DNA of 64,000 bases from Chryseobacterium aureum (GTDB lineage: Bacteria > Bacteroidota > Bacteroidia > Flavobacteriales > Weeksellaceae), in the NCBI RefSeq assembly GCF_003971235.1, contig NZ_CP034661.1, forward strand, positions 2,232,001 through 2,296,000. The letters are read 5' to 3'. This document shows positions 56,316 to 64,000 of this stretch, piece after piece (the first letter of the stretch is position 1; each line of letters starts with the position of its first letter). The notes below the pieces were generated by a model. The model had not been told where the DNA came from. It did not search any database and saw only the letters and a program-made list of their open reading frames with translations. The translations under genes were made by a program, and so were the position numbers.

Positions 56316-57119
56316 CTAAATAGTATTTTTCTTAAATTTTATTATTTTATCAGGCAATTTATTATCCAATTTCCGTACATCTCTTCTTAGCTCAATGATG
56401 AGATCTTTAAGATTGTAATTTTCAAAATTTTCCGGCTCAAAATCCTCAGGAAAGATACCTGAGGCATATTGCCATACTTCTACAATCTCTTCTAAAGGAA
56501 TATCGTAAGGATTGTAATAAGAATTATCAGAACTTACACTTATTGCTTTTCCATTGCGTCCGATAAATCTCTTATAAGAAATTCCCTCATTGAGCGTGAC
56601 AAAAATGTAACTTTTATTTGCCTTTAAATCATTCAAACTTTCTACAAACTTCCCAATAATATAAGAACCATCTTTAAATGGAGGCATTGAATCTCCTTGC
56701 GCTGGAAAAGCTCTGTACTTTCCATTGGTCAGGAAAGGCAGTGTGATTCTCTGTAAATTTTCAATGTATTCCGGATCACTGTAGCCGGATAAATAACCCA
56801 TTGATGCTTTTTGCGGAACGATTTCGATGCTGTTGTTTCCTAATTGATCTACAACAACAGGCAAAACAATTCGATTATCGGGAAGCTTAAGAATATCTTC
56901 CAGGGGATACTTCCGGATATCAACAGTAAGAAGTAAATCAATACTTATATTGAAGTACTTTGAAATCTTTATTAATACCTCGTAGGGAGCCTCTGAACGG
57001 CCACTTTCATATTTAGAGTACCGGTCTCTGCTGATGATAAGAATATCATTGGCAAAAGCATGTTGGGATAAACCTCGTTTACCTCTCAAAAACCTTATGT
57101 TATCTGCAAAAATTGACAT
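56316..57119 (-). CDS. XRE-HTH / S24 peptidase (LexA-like) regulator
   Basis: About 267 residues from ATG 57119. The N-terminal XRE-type helix-turn-helix (NIRFLRGKRGLSQHAFANDI, then RYSKYESGRSEAPYEVLIKISKYF) is followed by an S24/LexA peptidase domain. The serine is in FPAQGDSMPPF and the lysine in GISYKRFIG. The residues before the domain read PQKASMGYLSGY, near where this family has its Ala-Gly self-cleavage pair, here Met-Gly. It is divergent from dinB and probably represses the dinB-dnaE pair until DNA damage. The upstream ATG (57140) lies in the operator region and is not preferred. Confidence 0.88.
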   Translation of the reverse strand: MSIFADNIRFLRGKRGLSQHAFANDILIISRDRYSKYESGRSEAPYEVLIKISKYFNISIDLLLTVDIRKYPLEDILKLPDNRIVLPVVVDQLGNNSIEIVPQKASMGYLSGYSDPEYIENLQRITLPFLTNGKYRAFPAQGDSMPPFKDGSYIIGKFVESLNDLKANKSYIFVTLNEGISYKRFIGRNGKAISVSSDNSYYNPYDIPLEEIVEVWQYASGIFPEDFEPENFENYNLKDLIIELRRDVRKLDNKLPDKIIKFKKNTI

Positions 57120-57162
57120 TGGGACAAATTGTACCAGCAAATATAATAATTTTGGGACAAAT
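57119..57162. promoter_or_regulatory. Candidate operator: direct repeat TTGGGACAAAT, 33-base spacing
   Basis: TTGGGACAAAT occurs at 57119-57129 and again at 57152-57162, about three helical turns apart. Both lie in the divergent promoter region of the S24 regulator and dinB. The second copy lies just ahead of the dinB -7 box, and the minus-strand -7 box of the regulator (TATATTTG, 57138-57145) sits between the copies. Confidence 0.6.
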
Positions 57163-57168
57163 AGTCTC

Positions 57169-57176
57169 TAATTTTG
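57169..57176 (+). promoter_or_regulatory. -7 element of dinB, near-leaderless
   Basis: TAATTTTG matches TAnnTTTG and ends four bases before the dinB ATG, so the transcript should start at or beside the start codon. Confidence 0.5.
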
Positions 57177-57180
57177 TAAC

Positions 57181-58329
57181 ATGAATCGGGCAATTGTACA
57201 TATGGATCTTGATACATTTTTTGTATCCTGCGAGAGACGCAATAACTCGCAGCTTCAAGGTATTCCCTTAATTATAGGTGGCGGAGACCGTGGCGTTGTT
57301 GCTAGCTGCTCTTATGAAGCCAGGAGATTCGGTGTCCGATCTGCCATGCCAATCCGTATGGCCCTTAGGCTTTGTCCTGATGCTAAAGTAATTCGTGGAG
57401 ATCATGAAATGTATTCTAATTTGTCTCATACAGTTACTGAGATTATTCAGAGTAAGGTTCCAATAATGGAAAAGGCAAGCATAGATGAATTTTACCTGGA
57501 TCTTTCCGGAATGGATAAGTTTTTTGGATGTTATCAGTGGACTAAGGAAATCGCGGCAACGGTAACCCAAGAAACCGGACTGCCTATAAGTTTTGCATTA
57601 TCTACTAATAAAACAGTATCTAAAATTGGTACAGGAGAAGCTAAACCTGTTGGAAGATTAGAGATTAAAGAAATGGAAATCAAGCCATTTTTAAACCCTT
57701 TATCTATTAAAAAAATCCCAATGGTAGGCGACAAGACCTTTCAATTATTATCAAGAATTGGAATTCGTACTATTCACACATTGTCTGAAATGCCCATATT
57801 GGTATTGCAACAGATGATCGGTGTAAACGGAAAGGAGCTTTGGAAAAAGGCAAATGGCATTGATGAAAATCCTGTAGTTCCCTATTCGGAAAGGAAATCC
57901 ATTTCTACAGAAAGAACTTTTACTAATGACACCATGGATGTTATAGAGCTGAAGAGAATAATATCCGGAATGGCAGAGCAGTTAGCCTATCAGTTGAGAC
58001 AGGAAAAATGGTTGGCTTCAACAGTAGTTATAAAAATAAGATATGCCAATTTTGACACAGAGACAAAACAATGTAAAGTATCTTATACATCTGCGGATCA
58101 CACCCTGTCAAGAGTAGCATTGGAACTTTTTAATAAGGTGTACACACGGAGAATGAGACTTCGTTTAGTGGGATTACGATTTACAGGTTTGGTACATGGA
58201 AATCATCAAATGAATTTATTTGAAGATACTGAGGAACAAATGAGTTTATACCAGACAATGGATTATATTAAGAAGCGCTTTGGATCTGATGCTGTTGGAA
58301 GGGCATCTGGTTTTGATTTCGGGAAATAA
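57181..58329 (+). CDS. dinB: Y-family DNA polymerase IV (DinB)
   Basis: 382 residues. The N-terminus VHMDLDTFFVSCERRNN carries the first catalytic Asp, SCSYEARRFGVRSAMPIRMA is the standard palm motif, and EKASIDEFYLDLSGMD contains the second pair of acidic residues. The helix-hairpin-helix region (IKKIPMVGDKTFQLLSRIGI) and the little-finger domain follow. A beta-clamp-like motif is present near the end (QMNLFED). It makes translesion, error-prone copies. It stands 17 bases before the alternative dnaE. Confidence 0.95.
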   Translation: MNRAIVHMDLDTFFVSCERRNNSQLQGIPLIIGGGDRGVVASCSYEARRFGVRSAMPIRMALRLCPDAKVIRGDHEMYSNLSHTVTEIIQSKVPIMEKASIDEFYLDLSGMDKFFGCYQWTKEIAATVTQETGLPISFALSTNKTVSKIGTGEAKPVGRLEIKEMEIKPFLNPLSIKKIPMVGDKTFQLLSRIGIRTIHTLSEMPILVLQQMIGVNGKELWKKANGIDENPVVPYSERKSISTERTFTNDTMDVIELKRIISGMAEQLAYQLRQEKWLASTVVIKIRYANFDTETKQCKVSYTSADHTLSRVALELFNKVYTRRMRLRLVGLRFTGLVHGNHQMNLFEDTEEQMSLYQTMDYIKKRFGSDAVGRASGFDFGK

Positions 58330-58346
58330 ATTTTAAAATTTTTGAA

Positions 58347-61300
58347 ATGTTTATTAATTGTCACTCTTTCCATAGTCTTCGGTATGGGACTTTATCAATA
58401 GAAGAGTTAGTAAGACAGGCACATCAATCAGGTGCAAAAGAATTGGTATTGACAGATATCAATACCGTAACCGGCATTTATGATTTTAAAAAGGAATGTG
58501 AAAAACTAGATATAAAGCCTATTGCCGGAATGGAAGTAAGAAAGGATGACCAATTTATTTATCTGGCTATAGCCAAAAAGTTTTCTGGAATTGGAGAGAT
58601 TAATAAAGTTATTACAGATCATAACTGTGATAATAAAGAACTAAATAAAGTTGCCCCGGAATTTGATAATGTATATGTTATATACCCAATGAGTAATATT
58701 CCTGCAGATTTAAAAGAAAATGAATTTGTGGGGGTAAGAATAGACGAGCTGAATTTTTTAATACGACCGGAATATCAGAAATATATTGCTAAAATGGTTA
58801 TTCTTCATCCTGTTACTTTTAGTGCCAATGAAGAGTATAAACTACATAAAATTCTCAGAGCTATTGATCACAATACATTACTTTCAAAATTAACAAAAAG
58901 GGAAATATGCAGAAAATCAGAATATTTTATTTCTGAACAGATTATTACAAAATCATTTGAAAGATACAGATGTATCATTGAAAATACAAAGCATATCATT
59001 TCACAATGCACTTTCGATTTTGATTTTGCAAAGATCAGAAACAAGAAGTTTTATACAAGATCTAAGGAAGATGATTTAAAACTCCTGAGCAGACTTGCCT
59101 ATTCAGGATTAGAAAAAAGATATGGTCATAACCATGAAGTGGCTAAAAAAAGAGTTGAAAAAGAGCTGAAGGTTATTAACGACCTTAATTTTTGTTCTTA
59201 CTTTTTGATTACTTGGGACATTATACGCTATAGCAATAGTATGGGATTCATGCATGTAGGACGTGGCAGCGGTGCAAATTCTATTGTCAGCTATTGCTTA
59301 GGGATTACAGATATTTGTCCTTTGGAGCTGGATCTTTATTTTGAACGTTTTCTTAATTTTCATCGCAAGTCTCCTCCCGACTTTGACATTGACTGGAGTT
59401 GGCAGAACAGAGACACGATATTAGAATATATTTTTGATCGCTATGGCAAAGACCATGTTGCTTTTTGCGGAACCAACGTTGAATTCAAATACAAATCAAT
59501 CTTCAGGGAGGTAGGTAAAGCATTTGGCTTGCCCAAGGATGAACTTGATGATCTCACTAAAAAGCCAACAGATCAGCATGAAGTGAACTCTGTTGTAAAA
59601 GCCATTCACAAATATGGCAGGTTATTAGAAAAGTTTCCCAATCAGCGCAGCATGCATTCTTGCGGAATACTTATTTCGGAAGAACCTATTACCTCTTATT
59701 CTGCCCTGGAAATGCCGCCTAAAGGATTTCCTATTGTTCAGTTTGATATGAATGTGGCAGAAGATATCGGTTTAGAAAAGTTTGACATTCTTTCGCAAAG
59801 AGGTCTAGGAACCATAAATGACACTGTACATCTCATAAAAAAGACCAGAGGTATTACTGTAGATATTAAGGATACTTCCCTATCCAAGAATGAGAAAAAA
59901 GCAAATGAATTTCTGGCCGAAGGAAAAACAATTGGTTGCTTCTACATAGAATCTCCGGCAATGCGGGGTTTACTCAGAAGATTAAAATGCGGCGACTACA
60001 GAACATTAGTGGCTGCTTCATCTATCATTCGCCCTGGAGTTGCGCAAAGTGGAATGATGCGCGAATATATTTTCAGGCACAACCATCCTGATAAATTTGA
60101 ATATTTTCATTCTGTATTTGAACAGCACCTAAAAGAGACTTATGGTATAATGGTGTATCAAGAGGATGTGATTAAGATTGCTCAGTATTTTGGTGGACTA
60201 TCTCTTGCTGACGGGGATATTTTACGCAGGGCTATGAGTGGTAAAAGCCGTTCCATTAAAAAGCTTCAGGAGGTAAAAGCTAATTTCTTTGAATCCTGTA
60301 AAAAGCTGGGCCACTCTGAGCCGCTTACCGCAGAAGCATATAGGCAAATTGAGTCTTTTGCCGGATATTCTTTTTGCAAAGCCCACTCTGCATCTTACGC
60401 GGTAGAAAGTTATCAAAGTCTTTATCTAAAAGTCTACTACCCTTTGGAGTTTATGGTTTCGGTGATTAATAATCAGGGAGGATTTTATCGTACAGAAGTA
60501 TATATCCATGAAGCAAGAATGTCCGGAGGAAATATCCAGCCACCTTGCGTTAACATAAGTGAATATAAAACCATACTGCAAGAAAAAAATATTTTCTTAG
60601 GTTTGATGCTTCTGGAGGGATTGGAAACAAGAATTGTTCATGCTATTGTTGGAGAACGCGAAAAATATGGTAAATATATATCTTTAGAGGACTTCATAAG
60701 ACGTGTTCCTGTTGGTCTTGAAACAATCCAAATCTTAATTTTCATTGGAGCATTTCGTTTTACTGGTAAACCTAAAAATGAGCTTCTTGTGGAGGCACGG
60801 TTATTATTGATCAATTTTAAACCAGAACAAAGAGGACTTATGCTGATTGAAGAACCTGTTCAGGAGTTTCGACTTCCTGAATTGAAAAGAGAGCAGTTTG
60901 AGGATGCTTTTGACGAAATTGAGTTGATTGGATTTCCCGTTTCATGCAGCCCGTTTGATTTATTGCAGACTAAATACAGAGGGTCTGTCTTCGTAAAGGA
61001 TTTATTACAGTATCATAAAAAACAAGTGAAAATGCTGGCATACCTAATTTCAAGAAAACATGTACCAACGAAAAAGGGCACCATGTACTTTGGAACCTGG
61101 ATAGATGTCCACGGCAACTACTTCGATACTGCTCATTTTCCGGATAGTTTGAAGCAGTATGATTTTCAAGGTGGAGGATGTTATTTGTTAATGGGCACCG
61201 TTGAAGTTGACTTTTACTTTCCTACTATTACTATTCATAAGATGGCTAAAATGCCAATGATTCCAGACCCTCGTTATGCTTATGACAAGGAAAAACAATA

Positions 61301-61400
61301 TGACATTCATAACCAGATCAAAGAAGATGTAAGCATGACCCAGAGAAAACCATATCCTCAGGAACATGAAATCGGTTTACCGAGACAAAAATTTAGTTAA
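58347..61400 (+). CDS. DNA polymerase III alpha subunit (DnaE2-like, SOS cassette)
   Basis: 1017 residues, shorter than the main replicative DnaE. An N-terminal PHP domain (FINCHSFHSLRYGTLSIEELVRQA, in two parts) lacks part of the usual HxH metal motif: it reads NCHSFHS. The polymerase core has GRGSGANSIVSYCLGIT and PPDFDIDWSWQNRDTILEYI with the catalytic Asp pair, SMHSCGILIS and DGDILRRAMSGK. It ends after an OB-fold region. Its place directly behind dinB and beside a LexA-like gene suggests damage-induced mutagenesis. It is unlikely to be the replicative enzyme. Confidence 0.9.
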   Translation: MFINCHSFHSLRYGTLSIEELVRQAHQSGAKELVLTDINTVTGIYDFKKECEKLDIKPIAGMEVRKDDQFIYLAIAKKFSGIGEINKVITDHNCDNKELNKVAPEFDNVYVIYPMSNIPADLKENEFVGVRIDELNFLIRPEYQKYIAKMVILHPVTFSANEEYKLHKILRAIDHNTLLSKLTKREICRKSEYFISEQIITKSFERYRCIIENTKHIISQCTFDFDFAKIRNKKFYTRSKEDDLKLLSRLAYSGLEKRYGHNHEVAKKRVEKELKVINDLNFCSYFLITWDIIRYSNSMGFMHVGRGSGANSIVSYCLGITDICPLELDLYFERFLNFHRKSPPDFDIDWSWQNRDTILEYIFDRYGKDHVAFCGTNVEFKYKSIFREVGKAFGLPKDELDDLTKKPTDQHEVNSVVKAIHKYGRLLEKFPNQRSMHSCGILISEEPITSYSALEMPPKGFPIVQFDMNVAEDIGLEKFDILSQRGLGTINDTVHLIKKTRGITVDIKDTSLSKNEKKANEFLAEGKTIGCFYIESPAMRGLLRRLKCGDYRTLVAASSIIRPGVAQSGMMREYIFRHNHPDKFEYFHSVFEQHLKETYGIMVYQEDVIKIAQYFGGLSLADGDILRRAMSGKSRSIKKLQEVKANFFESCKKLGHSEPLTAEAYRQIESFAGYSFCKAHSASYAVESYQSLYLKVYYPLEFMVSVINNQGGFYRTEVYIHEARMSGGNIQPPCVNISEYKTILQEKNIFLGLMLLEGLETRIVHAIVGEREKYGKYISLEDFIRRVPVGLETIQILIFIGAFRFTGKPKNELLVEARLLLINFKPEQRGLMLIEEPVQEFRLPELKREQFEDAFDEIELIGFPVSCSPFDLLQTKYRGSVFVKDLLQYHKKQVKMLAYLISRKHVPTKKGTMYFGTWIDVHGNYFDTAHFPDSLKQYDFQGGGCYLLMGTVEVDFYFPTITIHKMAKMPMIPDPRYAYDKEKQYDIHNQIKEDVSMTQRKPYPQEHEIGLPRQKFS

Positions 61401-61572
61401 TTGTAAACTTTCCTATAGTTGTGTAATTTTAGAGATCGATAAAAAAATCAAGTTTAATCTAAATAAGATTATCGTAATCAATAATTAACTCGTTTTTCCT
61501 TTTTGTGTCCTATTAACTATTGTTTTTTAAAATTTAACTTATTGAGAATCTCCTCGATTTCTGATATTTTTT

Positions 61573-61686
61573 TTAAAAGGGTTCCTTATCTCTGGTTGAA
61601 GTATCTTGTCTTTTTTGACGAAGCTTAGCAAGTTCAGCAGGAGATATATTCTCAAAGAATTTATACAATTCTGATTCTGTACTCAT
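61573..61686 (-). CDS. Very short hypothetical ORF (37 residues)
   Basis: MSTESELYKFFENISPAELA is followed by a basic tail (KLRQKRQDTSTRDKEPF). It starts 11 bases after the stop of the 68-residue gene upstream, in the same direction, so it may be a second gene of a small transcript. The amphipathic helix look favours coding. No family known. Confidence 0.4.
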   Translation of the reverse strand: MSTESELYKFFENISPAELAKLRQKRQDTSTRDKEPF

Positions 61687-61697
61687 ATAACTATTAA

Positions 61698-61904
61698 TTA
61701 ATTTAGAAAATGATTGTTTTTCAAAGATTCTACAATCTCTTTTATCTCCTTGATCTCTTCCTCATAATAAGCTATATTAATTTGAATTTCTGCCTGATGA
61801 AGTTCATTCGTAGGTTTATTCTTCAATTCCATAAGAAGATCAATTTCTAATTGATATTTGTAATTTAAGTTGTTTAAATGCTTTATAATTAATTCTTTAT
61901 TCAT
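61698..61904 (-). CDS. Small coiled-coil hypothetical protein
   Basis: 68 residues, almost wholly alpha-helical with heptad leucines and isoleucines (IIKHLNNLNYKYQLEIDLL, then YYEEEIKEIKEIVESL). No signal or membrane segment. Its role is unknown; the size suits an antitoxin or an accessory subunit, but there is no evidence for either. Confidence 0.55.
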   Translation of the reverse strand: MNKELIIKHLNNLNYKYQLEIDLLMELKNKPTNELHQAEIQINIAYYEEEIKEIKEIVESLKNNHFLN

Positions 61905-62103
61905 GCTTATTATCGTTTGATGTTATTAAGTTTAAATTTTTTCCAGCAATTCTTGTCTGTTCTATTACCAAAAAAGACATTCCAAAGACATCTGTTGAAT
62001 TTTAGAAAGTTTTTCTATTATATCGTTTTGTGAGATTTAGTTTTACCTATTATTTACGTTTTGGAGCTTATAATTATTGTGCAAAATTGCAAAACCATTG
62101 TCG

Positions 62104-63348
62104 TTAATTAATTATTTCTTGTTTGAGATGATTTGGTTGTCGAGCATACCATCTAATAGCTTGAGAACTAGCAAGTTTCATAAATTGATTTAATTGTGCA
62201 AATTCGTCGCTTTTAATTTCCTCACCATCGGGAATAAAGTTTGATTTAGCATGAACCACTTTATTTCTAGTTTTATAGATAATCTTTGCAGCAATATTGG
62301 AAGCTATACTAATTTGCTGTCTATCTATACCATACTCAAGCTTTTTTAGTTTTAAATGACTTGTTATTTTTTTTTGAATACTTAAGGGAAGTTCTTCATA
62401 TAAGCCAATAAAATCTACACAAGTTCCAAACGCAGACTTTATTAAATCTTCATCGTTAAATCGATCTCGCATTGAATTTGCAAGTTGAAAAATTGAGCGG
62501 ATGAAATCTCCATCTTCAAATTTACTTTTAGGCGAATCTAATTTTTTCCGCATTAATTCATTTGCCTCAATATTAACGGCAATAGGAGAATAATGTTCAA
62601 GAACCTTATAGAAATTTAAGAACTTTAGTTCTTCATCTTCTATTTGTACAGCCGAAGTAAATAATTTCATGCCTTCGTTAAAAGGTTCAAGTTCTCTAAG
62701 TGACTCATATTGTTCTTCATCTTCTAAGTATTCATATTCTTCTGGAAGATGTATGTCAGTTCGGATTAAAGCAATGTTTAAAGTATCTGCAATTTCAAAT
62801 AAATAAGAATTTAATAATGCTAATTCATCCATGTCATTAAGTCTACATTCATGATCTTCATATGAAATATTTATCGCCTGATATGGTGTAATTGTACCCC
62901 AATAATTATCATCATACATTGCAAGTTTGCATGCGGCTAATCCCACTATAATTGATTCACCGACGATGTCTACTGAAATTTTTTTTTCTTTTACGTGCAA
63001 TTGCAGATTATGATTTTCATTAAGAATAAAATCGCCTCGAGAGTCATTGGCGGAAACTATGTAGAAGCTGTGATTTTTGGTTTTAATAAACCCCTCATTT
63101 ATTATCATAAGTGACTTGATCTGATCAGCCAAGTCAATAAATTCCTCGAAAATAACAGTAGTGTAATTTTGTTCACCTAAGAAAAAAAACTCAATTTCAG
63201 TAATATCTTCTTCTTCAGTAACAATTTCGTTAATTCTTTCTTCATCAAATATCAGATCAGAGTTGTAATCCTCTAAGTCAGGACAAAACTTAAAAATCCA
63301 ATTTATCAAATCATTAAAAAGTAGTAATTGTTTTCTGTTCGGTGTCAT
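62104..63348 (-). CDS. Hypothetical protein with C-terminal HEPN-type RxxxxH motif
   Basis: 414 residues, acidic N-terminus. A mixed N-terminal domain (about 1-190) is followed by a helical domain (about 225-414) with YKTRNKVVHAKSNF near residue 361. The Arg-x4-His pattern is typical of HEPN ribonuclease domains; an ApeA-like or HEPN-like arrangement is likely. No HTH or P-loop is seen. It starts 61 bases after the stop of the protease-like gene on the same strand. The pair may form a protease-effector unit; nuclease activity is an inference from the motif. Confidence 0.6.
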   Translation of the reverse strand: MTPNRKQLLLFNDLINWIFKFCPDLEDYNSDLIFDEERINEIVTEEEDITEIEFFFLGEQNYTTVIFEEFIDLADQIKSLMIINEGFIKTKNHSFYIVSANDSRGDFILNENHNLQLHVKEKKISVDIVGESIIVGLAACKLAMYDDNYWGTITPYQAINISYEDHECRLNDMDELALLNSYLFEIADTLNIALIRTDIHLPEEYEYLEDEEQYESLRELEPFNEGMKLFTSAVQIEDEELKFLNFYKVLEHYSPIAVNIEANELMRKKLDSPKSKFEDGDFIRSIFQLANSMRDRFNDEDLIKSAFGTCVDFIGLYEELPLSIQKKITSHLKLKKLEYGIDRQQISIASNIAAKIIYKTRNKVVHAKSNFIPDGEEIKSDEFAQLNQFMKLASSQAIRWYARQPNHLKQEIIN

Positions 63349-63409
63349 AATGTTTGTTAGCTTAGCAAGGTTAAGGAAATTGAAAAAGAGAAGTTTTATT
63401 TGTTGGTAG

Positions 63410-64000
63410 TTATAATTCTTGTACTATTTGAATATTGGGTATATTAGAGGTAAGATTAAAGCTTGAATGATCAAATGCTTTGTCAGCGAAGGCTTTAATT
63501 ATTATTTCTGTAACAAAATCAATCTTTAAGGCAAGTAGGAACCCTTTGTCTTTGTGATTTTCAGTCATAATTCCCACAAGAAAATACTTAGGAATTCCAT
63601 TTTCGTCTTTATCATTGAAATCCGGCACATACCAAAGACCACTCCCGCTAATACCTTGTATCTCTTTCGTTATTTGGGCTTGTTTAGCACCGAATGCTTG
63701 TAATTTTCTACGATACTCAACTAAAATAAATTGTTCTTCACTATAACCTAACTTAGCATACCTTTTTTGTAGAATAGATTGAGTAATCAATTTTAAAGGA
63801 ATTGGATTAAACACTGCTTCCCCAACCTTCTTCTTGACACCACTTATTGGATAACCAGCTACAAAATAATATCCATTATAATCAATTTTATGATTTACAA
63901 GAATTTGATCATTTGAAATAAATATCCATTGCTCATCAGTGAAATGCTTATTCATTCGGGATGAAAATCTTAAAACAGAAAAGTCTATATCAAGATTATC
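63410..64000 (-). CDS. Trypsin-like serine protease (5' partial)
   Basis: The frame stays open to the window end upstream of the ATG at 63955. It reads NLDIDFSVLRFSSRMNKHF, so the gene begins outside. The (D)-x-DFSVLR segment fits the catalytic-Asp strand of chymotrypsin-like proteases (family D-x-A-(V/L)-L). The serine motif is GISGSGLWYVPDF (family GxSGxP/G). The catalytic His should lie just beyond base 64000. The visible part ends after FVTEIIIKAFADKAFDH. It lies directly upstream of the HEPN-motif gene. Confidence 0.65.
   Translation of the reverse strand, partial: DNLDIDFSVLRFSSRMNKHFTDEQWIFISNDQILVNHKIDYNGYYFVAGYPISGVKKKVGEAVFNPIPLKLITQSILQKRYAKLGYSEEQFILVEYRRKLQAFGAKQAQITKEIQGISGSGLWYVPDFNDKDENGIPKYFLVGIMTENHKDKGFLLALKIDFVTEIIIKAFADKAFDHSSFNLTSNIPNIQIVQEL

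Noticed and set aside
1..64000. CRISPR array, rRNA or tRNA genes
   Set aside because: No regularly spaced repeats and no tRNA cloverleaf or rRNA signature was seen by eye; a tRNA scan would be decisive.

Overview
The window is AT-rich DNA from a member of the Bacteroidota, class Flavobacteriia, most likely Chryseobacterium or a close Weeksellaceae relative. The evidence is T9SS type A sorting domains on several secreted proteins, a T9SS plug protein, GLPGLI and DUF3853 families, tandem TSP3/OmpA porins, and start-proximal promoters of the Bacteroidota TAnnTTTG type. The genus is inferred from gene content and style, not from a marker gene.

Layout. Positions 1-31.1 kb look like conserved chromosome. 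They hold the end of ftsY, a GlsB-like membrane protein, sppA, folK, three tandem OmpA-like porins, recQ, fmt, a secreted 'GINTP' protein, a 1581-residue CotH/lamin-tail T9SS protein, ribB with a degenerate RibA half, a luciferase-like oxidoreductase, an astacin-like lipoprotein, a PIF1-like helicase, a gamma carbonic anhydrase, the nfu / NADPH-FMN reductase / hemH cluster, an M4 metalloprotease and a T9SS plug protein.

Positions 31.2-44.6 kb look like a plasmid-derived or ICE-derived accessory block. A rightward replication cluster (excisionase-like HTH, primase/RecA-like ATPase, DUF3853, winged-helix protein, PH-domain protein) is followed by two leftward operons. The first carries DUF6876 and two small hypotheticals. 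The second runs ssb, two small genes, PRTRC E, C, F-like, B and ThiF. Both leftward operons have the same noncoding frame: a hairpin module at the 3' end (B1 35792-35910, B2 38876-38996) and a module at the 5' end with an outward promoter (A1 37263-37403, A2 43663-43811). No integrase, relaxase, ParB or conjugation gene is in view.

Positions 44.6-56.2 kb are a secretion and polymorphic-toxin area. It contains a T9SS-sorted protein, a small beta-barrel, a DUF922 protein, and a three-gene leftward unit: short T9SS-sorted YD-motif protein, then a SpvB/VCBS/RHS toxin with a nuclease-like C-terminus, then a DUF4304 protein that is the probable immunity gene. A structured RNA resembling 6S RNA sits at about 55301-55473.

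Positions 56.3-61.4 kb hold a LexA/S24-like regulator divergent from dinB and an alternative dnaE, which is a probable SOS mutagenesis cassette with a repeated operator candidate. Positions 61.5-64 kb carry small hypotheticals and a leftward pair: a trypsin-like protease (cut by the window end) followed by a protein with a HEPN RxxxxH motif. This pair is the best candidate for an undescribed defence-type system, but that reading is inference.
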